Assembly (NCBI GenBank): GCA_046597455.1
Contig: JBKJKJ010000436.1
Coordinates: 1-29,960, forward strand
Source: JAQGMV01 sp046597455
GTDB taxonomy: Bacteria > Pseudomonadota > Gammaproteobacteria > Burkholderiales > SG8-41
Reading direction: 5' to 3'
DNA: 29,960 bases
Positions 24,243 to 29,960 of this stretch are shown in pieces (positions within the stretch are counted from its first letter, which is position 1; the number at the start of each line of letters is the position of its first letter). Position numbers and translations under genes: made by a program. The notes under the pieces were generated by a model. It did not search any database. It saw only the letters and a program-made list of their open reading frames with translations, and was not told the DNA's origin.

Positions 24243-27122
24243 ATGGCCGCCGTCACTCCCCTGCACCCGATTCCCCCACTTCCCATACCGGACGGCGATA
24301 GCGCGGGCGGGCTTATCCGCATTCGCGGCGCACGCACGCACAATCTCAAGAACATCAGCCTCGATCTGCCGCGCAACCGGCTGGTCGTGATCACCGGGCT
24401 GTCCGGCTCGGGCAAGTCGTCACTCGCCTTCGACACGCTTTACGCGGAAGGACAGCGCCGCTACGTCGAATCGCTCTCCGCTTACGCCCGGCAATTCCTG
24501 CAGTTGATGGAGAAGCCCGACGTCGATCTGATCGAAGGCCTGTCGCCCGCAATCTCGATCGAGCAGAAGGCCACCAGTCACAACCCGCGATCGACTGTGG
24601 GGACGGTCACCGAGATACACGACTACCTGCGCCTGCTCTACGCGCGAGTCGGCGACCCGCACTGTCCGGAGCACGGCACGCTGCTTTCCGCACAAAGCGT
24701 CTCGCAGATGGTCGATCACGTGCTGACGCTGCCCGAGGACACGCGGCTGATGGTGCTGGCGCCACTGGTCGTTGGGCGCAAAGGCGAGCAGACCGACCTT
24801 TTCGACGAGCTGCGTGCACAGGGTTTCGTGCGCATCCGCGTGGACGGAGAAGTCTACGAGCTCGAACAGCTCCCGAAGCTCAAGAAAAATGTAAAACACA
24901 CCGTAGAAGTTGTCGTCGATCGGCTCAAGGTGCGTCAGGACGCCAAGCAGCGTCTGGCTGAATCTTTCGAAACCGCATTACGTCATGCTGAAGGTCGCGC
25001 GCTCGCGGTGGAAATCGATAATGGCCGCGAGCACCTCTTCTCGGCCAAGTTTTCGTGTCCCGTGTGCAGCTACTCGTTGCCTGAGCTCGAGCCGCGCCTG
25101 TTCTCGTTCAACAACCCGATGGGCGCGTGCCCGCGTTGCGACGGCTTGGGAACAGTCAGCTTTTTCGATCCCAAGCGCGTCGTCGCCTTTCCGGATCTGT
25201 CGCTCGCTTCGGGCGCGATCAAAGGCTGGGATCGCCGCAACCAGTTCTACTTTCAGATGCTGCAATCGCTCGCGACTCACTATGGCTTCGGGCTCGAGAA
25301 ACCCTATGCGGAGCTGCCGGAGGCCGTGCAGCATTCGATATTGCACGGTTCGGGTCGCGAAAAAATCCGCTTTCTCTACGTCGGCGAGCGAGGTAACAAA
25401 CAGTATCGCGACCACGCGTTCGAAGGCGTGCTCCCGAACCTGGAGCGCCGCTTGCGCGAAACGGACTCCGTGGTGGTACGCGAGGAGCTCGCGAAATATC
25501 TCAACACTCAGACGTGTCCGGAATGCGAAGGTACGCGTCTGCGGCGCGAAGCGCGCAACGTCACCATCGCGGACAAGGCGATATACGAGCTGTCCGCGCT
25601 CGCACTGAACGAGTCCATCCGGTTTTTCCAGGAACTGCAGCTGGCAGGCGTGAAGCGGGCCATCGCGGACAAGCTCGTTCGTGAGATCGTCAATCGCCTG
25701 CAGTTTCTGGTCAATGTCGGCCTCGAGTACCTGTCGCTCGACCGCGGTGCGGACACGCTCTCGGGCGGCGAAGCTCAGCGCATCAGGCTCGCAAGCCAGA
25801 TCGGCTCCGGCCTGACCGGCGTCATGTATGTGCTGGACGAGCCGTCGATCGGGCTACATCAGCGTGACAATACGCGTTTACTCGCAACCTTGAGGCGCCT
25901 TCGCGACATCGGCAATTCCGTGATCGTGGTCGAGCACGACGAAGATGCGATCATGAACGCCGACTACGTCGTCGACATGGGACTCGGCGCAGGCGAGCAT
26001 GGCGGACGCGTGGTGGCCGAAGGCACCCCGGCGCAGATCAAGCAGCATCCCGAGTCGCTCACCGGCCAGTACTTGAGCGGGCGGCGCCAGATCGACGTCC
26101 CTAAGCTGCGCCATCGTCCCAACCCGAAACGGCGACTCACGATCCACGGCGCGACGGGCAACAATCTGCAGAATGTGACGGTGGACATACCGGGAGGTCT
26201 GTTCGTGTGCGTCACAGGCGTCTCGGGCTCGGGCAAGTCGACGCTGGTAAACGATACGCTTTACAGCACGGTTGCCCGCCAGCTCTATGGCAGCGCGCTC
26301 GAGCCCGCGCCGCACGAATCGATCGGCGGTCTCGAGCTTTTCGACAAGGTCGTGAACGTCGACCAGAGTCCGATCGGCCGCACGCCGCGCTCCAACCCCG
26401 CGACCTACACCGGGCTGTTCACTCCGATTCGCGAGCTCTTCGCCGGCGTGCCGGCGGCACGCGAGCGCGGCTATGGAACCGGACGCTTTTCGTTCAACGT
26501 GAAAGGCGGCCGCTGCGAAGCGTGTCAGGGCGACGGCGTGCTCAAAGTTGAAATGCACTTTCTTCCCGACATCTACGTCCCGTGTGACGTCTGCCATGGA
26601 CGCCGCTACAACCGGGAGACGCTGGAGATCCAGTACAAGGGCAAGAGCATCCACGAGATACTGCAGATGACGGTAGAGCAGGCCTGCCGGTTCTTCAGTG
26701 CCGTACCGGTGCTCGCGCGCAAGCTCCAGACTCTGCTCGACGTGGGGCTGGGCTATATCACGCTCGGTCAGAGCGCCACCACCTTGTCCGGCGGGGAAGC
26801 CCAGCGCGTGAAACTCGCGCTCGAGCTTTCCAAGCGCGATACCGGGCGCACGCTTTACATCCTCGACGAGCCGACAACCGGGCTGCACTTCCACGATATC
26901 GATCTTTTATTGCGGGTTCTGCACCGCTTGCGCGATCACGGCAACACCGTCGTCGTGATCGAGCACAATCTCGACGTCATTAAAACCGCTGACTGGGTCA
27001 TCGATCTCGGGCCGGAAGGCGGGGCCGGCGGCGGCCGTGTCATCGCTGAAGGCACCCCCGAGGAAGTTGCGGGTAATCCGGCGAGTTACACCGGGCACTA
27101 TCTGAAAAACGTCCTCACGTGA
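24243..27122 (+). CDS. uvrA: Excinuclease ABC subunit A
   Basis: A 959-residue damage-recognition ATPase of nucleotide excision repair. Both ABC modules are complete: Walker A at 52-59 (Lys58) and 659-666 (Lys665), with signatures LSGGEAQRIRLA and LSGGEAQRVKLA and Walker B segments YVLDEPSIGLH and YILDEPTTGLH. Zinc modules are Cys272/275/296/299 and Cys758/761/781/784. ATG 24243 gives the usual N terminus after a short Pro-rich extension (LHPIPPLPIPDG); the frame is open 39 bp further to a GTG. The stop overlaps the next GTG (GTGA), coupling uvrA to the glycerate kinase gene. Confidence 0.98.
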   Translation: MAAVTPLHPIPPLPIPDGDSAGGLIRIRGARTHNLKNISLDLPRNRLVVITGLSGSGKSSLAFDTLYAEGQRRYVESLSAYARQFLQLMEKPDVDLIEGLSPAISIEQKATSHNPRSTVGTVTEIHDYLRLLYARVGDPHCPEHGTLLSAQSVSQMVDHVLTLPEDTRLMVLAPLVVGRKGEQTDLFDELRAQGFVRIRVDGEVYELEQLPKLKKNVKHTVEVVVDRLKVRQDAKQRLAESFETALRHAEGRALAVEIDNGREHLFSAKFSCPVCSYSLPELEPRLFSFNNPMGACPRCDGLGTVSFFDPKRVVAFPDLSLASGAIKGWDRRNQFYFQMLQSLATHYGFGLEKPYAELPEAVQHSILHGSGREKIRFLYVGERGNKQYRDHAFEGVLPNLERRLRETDSVVVREELAKYLNTQTCPECEGTRLRREARNVTIADKAIYELSALALNESIRFFQELQLAGVKRAIADKLVREIVNRLQFLVNVGLEYLSLDRGADTLSGGEAQRIRLASQIGSGLTGVMYVLDEPSIGLHQRDNTRLLATLRRLRDIGNSVIVVEHDEDAIMNADYVVDMGLGAGEHGGRVVAEGTPAQIKQHPESLTGQYLSGRRQIDVPKLRHRPNPKRRLTIHGATGNNLQNVTVDIPGGLFVCVTGVSGSGKSTLVNDTLYSTVARQLYGSALEPAPHESIGGLELFDKVVNVDQSPIGRTPRSNPATYTGLFTPIRELFAGVPAARERGYGTGRFSFNVKGGRCEACQGDGVLKVEMHFLPDIYVPCDVCHGRRYNRETLEIQYKGKSIHEILQMTVEQACRFFSAVPVLARKLQTLLDVGLGYITLGQSATTLSGGEAQRVKLALELSKRDTGRTLYILDEPTTGLHFHDIDLLLRVLHRLRDHGNTVVVIEHNLDVIKTADWVIDLGPEGGAGGGRVIAEGTPEEVAGNPASYTGHYLKNVLT

Positions 27123-28399
27123 AAAAGACTGCGCCGCGCGATCTCCTGCTGGGCAGCTTCGAAGCCGCGCTCGCCGCAGCGGATCCGTTGCAGCTCGTCG
27201 CCGCGCATCTTCCGCCACCGCCCAAAGGACGCACGCTCGTCGTCGGCGCAGGCAAAGCCGCTGCGGCGATGGCGTTGGCGGTCGAGCAACACTGGCCGGC
27301 TGACGCGGCACTCGACGGTCTGGTCGTGACGCGCTACCAGCATGGCCTCCTCACCAATCGCATCACGGTCATGGAAGCGGCCCACCCGGTGCCAGACGAA
27401 GCCGGCGAGCAGGCCGCGCAGGAGATCCTCAAACGCGTCAAAGCGCTCACTCGAGATGATTTGCTGATCGTTCTTTTATCAGGGGGCGGGTCAAGCCTGC
27501 TTTCGCTTCCGGCGGCGCATGTCAGCATGGCCGACCTCAAAGCGACCACGCACGCGCTCCTGCGCTCGGGCGCGCCGATCCAGGATATGAACACGGTGCG
27601 CAAGCACCTTTCCGCCATCCAGGGCGGGCGCCTCGCCGCGGCAAGCCGCGCGGGCGTTCTCGCCCTGATCGTGTCGGATGTGACGGGCGATGATCCCACG
27701 CACATTGCGTCGGGTCCGTGCGCACCCGACCCGTCGACTTACCAGGACGCGCTCGACGTCATCGAGCGCTACGGAGTTGGCGCACCCGCGTCGGTCACGG
27801 CGCACCTGCTGCGCGGGGCTCGCGGCGAAGAGCCTGAAACGCCCAAACCCGGCGACAAGATCTTCCAGCGCGTGGAAAACCGCTTGATCGCGACGGCGCA
27901 TCAATCGCTGGAAGCCGCGGCCCGATTCTTTCGCGAGCGCGACATCCTTCCGGTGATCCTCGGTGATTCGGTGACCGGCGAAGCGCGCGAAGTGGCGAAA
28001 GTCTATGGCGCACTGGCGCGCGAAATAAAGACTCACGATGGGTTCTGCAAGCCGCCGGTGGCCCTCATATCCGGCGGCGAATGCACGGTCACTGTGCGCG
28101 GTGAAGGCCGCGGCGGCCGCTGCGCCGAATTCCTGCTGTCGCTCGCGATCGACCTCGACGGACTGTCGGATGTCTATGCCCTGGCCTGCGACACCGACGG
28201 CATAGACGGCTCGGAGGATAACGCCGGCGCCGTACTCACGCCCGACGCATTGCGCCGGGCGAAAGCGAAGAAGCTTCGTCCCGAACGGCTGCTCGACGAC
28301 AACGATGGTTACCGCTTCTTCTCGGCGCTCGAGTCCCTCGTCGTTACCGGGCCGACTCGCACCAACGTCAATGATTACCGGGTTATTCTGATTCTGTAG
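27119..28399 (+). CDS. Glycerate 2-kinase, MOFRL family (TtuD/GckA-like)
   Basis: A 426-residue enzyme that phosphorylates D-glycerate to 2-phosphoglycerate, feeding glyoxylate or tartrate carbon into glycolysis. Landmarks are VVGAGKAAAAMA, EAAHPVPDEAG, LLSGGGSSLL (ATP/substrate loop), NTVRKHLSAIQGGRLA, SDVTGDDPTHIASGP in the N-terminal domain, and the MOFRL domain with SGGECTVTVRGEGRGGRCAEF, ACDTDGIDGSEDNAGA and TRTNVNDYRVIL. Older annotation calls such proteins hydroxypyruvate reductase; the family is now known as class II glycerate kinase. The start is GTG 27119, overlapping the uvrA stop by GTGA. A Bug-type binding protein gene follows 54 bp downstream. Confidence 0.92.
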   Translation: MKKTAPRDLLLGSFEAALAAADPLQLVAAHLPPPPKGRTLVVGAGKAAAAMALAVEQHWPADAALDGLVVTRYQHGLLTNRITVMEAAHPVPDEAGEQAAQEILKRVKALTRDDLLIVLLSGGGSSLLSLPAAHVSMADLKATTHALLRSGAPIQDMNTVRKHLSAIQGGRLAAASRAGVLALIVSDVTGDDPTHIASGPCAPDPSTYQDALDVIERYGVGAPASVTAHLLRGARGEEPETPKPGDKIFQRVENRLIATAHQSLEAAARFFRERDILPVILGDSVTGEAREVAKVYGALAREIKTHDGFCKPPVALISGGECTVTVRGEGRGGRCAEFLLSLAIDLDGLSDVYALACDTDGIDGSEDNAGAVLTPDALRRAKAKKLRPERLLDDNDGYRFFSALESLVVTGPTRTNVNDYRVILIL

Positions 28400-28453
28400 A
28401 CCACGGCACCGAGAACTTCGCGCAACACGCCAGGACCAATGAAGGGACAAACC

Positions 28454-29446
28454 ATGAAGCGTAGCTATCAAGTGATCGACCGCAGACGGCGTCGCCAAAT
28501 CCTCGCTGGCGCTGCGGCGGCCTTACTCCCGATCAGAGCATTCGCACAAACCGCAGACGCCCAGTTTCCTGAGCGCAACATCGTGCTTTACTGCCCCTGG
28601 GCCGCGGGCGGACCCACCGATCTCGCGATGCGCAGCCTGGCCGACGCGATGTCGAAGCTACTTCCGCGGCGCGTGATCGTCGACAATCGGCCCGGCGCCG
28701 GAGGCGCGCTCGGCCCTCAGCAGATGGCGCAGACGGCCAAACCCGATGGCTATACGCTTTCGCAGGTGCCGCTCGGAGTGTTTCGCCTGCCGCACATGAC
28801 AAAAACGACCTTCGATCCGCTGGTCGACCTCACGTGGATACTGAACATCGCAGGATACGAGTTCGGTACCATGGTACGCGCCGATTCGCCGTGGAAAACA
28901 TGGCAGGAGTTCATCGCTTACGTGAAAAGCAATCCGGGAAAGCTCACTTTCGGCAGCCCCGGCATCGGCACGAGCCTGCATCTCACGATGGACGACATTG
29001 CAGCACGCGAAAAACTGCAGTGGACTCAGGTACCGTTCAAGGGAACCGCCGAATCGATAACCGCGCTGCGTGGCGGGCACGTCGATGCGGTGGCCGGCAC
29101 GCCACCGAGGGAACTCATCGACGCTGGCACGATACGGGTACTCGCCACATGGGGACCGAACCGGAACAAGCGCAGCCCGAGTGTTCCCACTCTCAAAGAG
29201 ATGTATGGCATCGTATCGAATTCGCCATGGGGCGTCGCGGGCCCGAAAAACATGGATCCGCGCATCGTGAAGTTGCTTCACGACACCTTGCGCAAAGCGT
29301 CCGGCGATCCGCTTTTCCTGCAGACGCTCGATCGCGTGGGCATGGAAGTGTTCTATATGTCAGGCGACGAATATCTCAAATGGCGCCGCGAAACTGCCGT
29401 GCTCGAGAAAGCGGCGGTCGAGCGCCTCGGACTTCAAATGAAGTAG
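28454..29446 (+). CDS. Bug-family tripartite tricarboxylate transporter substrate-binding protein
   Basis: A 330-residue periplasmic binding protein of the Bug/TctC family. The N terminus has five consecutive Arg (DRRRRRQILAG) followed by AAAALLPIRAFAQ, which could be a Tat-type or a Sec signal. Typical segments are FPERNIVLYCPWAAGGPTDLAMR, VDNRPGAGGALGPQQMA, KPDGYTLSQV, FGSPGIGTSLHL, VPFKGTAESITALRGGHVDAV and the C-terminal DEYLKWRRETAVLEKAA. The ATG at 28454 has AAGGGA at six bases; an ATG at 28439 is 15 bp upstream without a site. The cognate membrane components (TctA/TctB) are not next to it, as is common for Bug proteins. The ligand is unknown, probably a carboxylate. Confidence 0.94.
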   Translation: MKRSYQVIDRRRRRQILAGAAAALLPIRAFAQTADAQFPERNIVLYCPWAAGGPTDLAMRSLADAMSKLLPRRVIVDNRPGAGGALGPQQMAQTAKPDGYTLSQVPLGVFRLPHMTKTTFDPLVDLTWILNIAGYEFGTMVRADSPWKTWQEFIAYVKSNPGKLTFGSPGIGTSLHLTMDDIAAREKLQWTQVPFKGTAESITALRGGHVDAVAGTPPRELIDAGTIRVLATWGPNRNKRSPSVPTLKEMYGIVSNSPWGVAGPKNMDPRIVKLLHDTLRKASGDPLFLQTLDRVGMEVFYMSGDEYLKWRRETAVLEKAAVERLGLQMK

Positions 29447-29562
29447 CGCCACGCGCGAGGAGGCGGATGGCTGGACGAGTAGCACGACCCCCTGATCGCC
29501 TGCGTGGCGCAGCTTGATCCGCGCGCACCGCTGACCGAAAGATCATCGCACAGGAGGCGCAT

Positions 29563-29901
29563 ATGAAGCTTTACGGTTTTCCGCCATCGCCTAATACATT
29601 CAAAGTGCAAGCGGTTGCGCTACACCTCGATATCCCACTCGAGTTCGAAATCGTGTACTTGGCAAAAGGCGCTAACAGAGCGGCCGAGTTTCTCCAGTTG
29701 AACCCGGGCGGACGCACACCCGTGCTCGTCGATGGCGACTTCACGCTCTGGGAATCCAACGCGATCATGCAATACCTCGCGAGTCAGAAGCCCAACACGC
29801 TGTGGCCCGACAACGCGCGCACACGCGCGGATATCGCGCGCTGGCAGTTCTGGCAGGTCGCCCACTGGCATCCGGTAAGCGTCCGGTCAGCACCCTCTTG
29901 A
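29563..29901 (+). pseudogene. Glutathione S-transferase, interrupted after 104 codons
   Basis: The N-terminal thioredoxin-fold domain of a GST is intact: MKLYGFPPSPNTFKVQ (Ser9 at the usual catalytic position), LNPGGRTPVLVDGDFTLWESNAIMQYLA (glutathione-binding cis-Pro and E-S pair). The start of the helical domain (ARTRADIARWQFWQVAHWHP) follows. At 29875 the sequence changes to GTAAGCGTCC, which looks like an IS66-family terminus, and the frame closes after eight foreign residues (VSVRSAPS). A normal GST of this type is about 200-210 residues, so about half is missing. Ribosome site AGGAGG is present before the ATG, so a truncated product would be made. The remaining half, if it exists, lies beyond the element outside this window. 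Confidence 0.85.
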
Positions 29902-29924
29902 GCCGCTGTTAGCTTGTCGCGAAG

Positions 29925-29960
29925 ATGGTGTCCACCATGAAGATAGTGGACACCAAGTCG
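29925..29960 (+). CDS. Possible start of the element's first transposase gene (partial)
   Basis: From ATG 29925 the frame is open to the last base: MVSTMKIVDTKS, with a second ATG at 29937. In IS66-type elements the first small ORF (tnpA) begins close to the left end, which fits the position. Twelve codons are too few for a family assignment. Confidence 0.35.
   Translation, partial: MVSTMKIVDTKS
29926..29955. repeat. Perfect 10-bp inverted repeat over the putative transposase start
   Basis: TGGTGTCCAC (29926-29935) and GTGGACACCA (29946-29955) form perfect arms around a 10-base loop that contains the ATG at 29937. In RNA read through from outside, this hairpin would sequester the start region, a device known in several insertion sequences to limit transposase made from external transcripts. 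The function here is inferred. Confidence 0.7.

Larger units (their letters stand above)
29875..29960 (+). mobile_element. Left end of an IS66-like insertion sequence (runs off the window)
   Basis: The GST frame breaks exactly at GTAAGCGTCCGGTCAGC. IS66-family elements start with GTAA, most often GTAAGCG, and make 8-bp target duplications; the 8 bases before it, GGCATCCG (29867-29874), are the predicted left copy. About 50 bp in, an ORF opens and continues to the end of the window. The transposase genes and the right end are not visible, so the family call rests on the terminus alone. Confidence 0.65.

Noticed and set aside
27491..28498. 335-codon frame antisense to the glycerate kinase gene
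   Set aside because: Shadow of a complete MOFRL kinase; no recognisable domain.

Overview
The window is a GC-rich stretch of a proteobacterial chromosome, dense with genes on both strands and without prophage, CRISPR array, rRNA or tRNA that I can see. The gene content points to a betaproteobacterium, probably related to Burkholderiales. Evidence for this is the FmdB - DUF502 - aspS - nudB - ybhP - clsB group, the TctE-type sensor kinase, the Bug-family tripartite-tricarboxylate binding protein, the AspRS with non-discriminating signature residues, and a Lys/Ala-rich protein with C-X10-C repeats. This assignment rests on recognised families and gene order, not on a search.

Layout. 1-950 is the 3' part of an M20 amidohydrolase (+). 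1112-4512 is a membrane-anchored spermidine-synthase-like protein translationally coupled (GTGA) to a DegQ-type periplasmic protease (+). 4674-5452 holds two small exported proteins (+): the C-X10-C repeat protein and a glycine-zipper lipoprotein, closed by a clear intrinsic terminator. 5625-8978 is leftward: an MFS transporter, egtD without egtB, and pbpG with a TTG start. 8979-9433 is a 455-bp regulatory gap with a pbpG promoter, a strong leftward terminator that has no gene in front of it, and an 11-bp-period direct repeat. 9434-11549 is a TctD/TctE-type two-component pair (+).

11639-21002 is one long leftward run: an Atm1-type ABC exporter, clsB, ybhP, nadA, nudB, a barstar-like inhibitor, a secreted guanyl-specific RNase, aspS, a DUF502 membrane protein and an FmdB zinc-ribbon protein. 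The RNase and inhibitor overlap by 4 bp and sit inside the conserved aspS-nudB neighbourhood. 21158-23318 (+) is a beta-helix/polytopic membrane protein followed after 1 bp by a phosphate acyltransferase. ssb (-) and uvrA (+) are divergent. uvrA is coupled by GTGA to a glycerate 2-kinase, followed by a Bug-family binding protein.

The right edge is accessory. A glutathione S-transferase gene is cut after 104 codons by sequence that looks like an IS66-family end (GTAAGCG...), and the start of a possible transposase ORF runs off the window.

Most interesting points: the RNase-barstar pair embedded in a tRNA-synthetase operon, the orphan leftward terminator (small RNA candidate), the IS66-type disruption with a hairpin over the transposase start, egtD without egtB, and the duplicated C-X10-C periplasmic protein.
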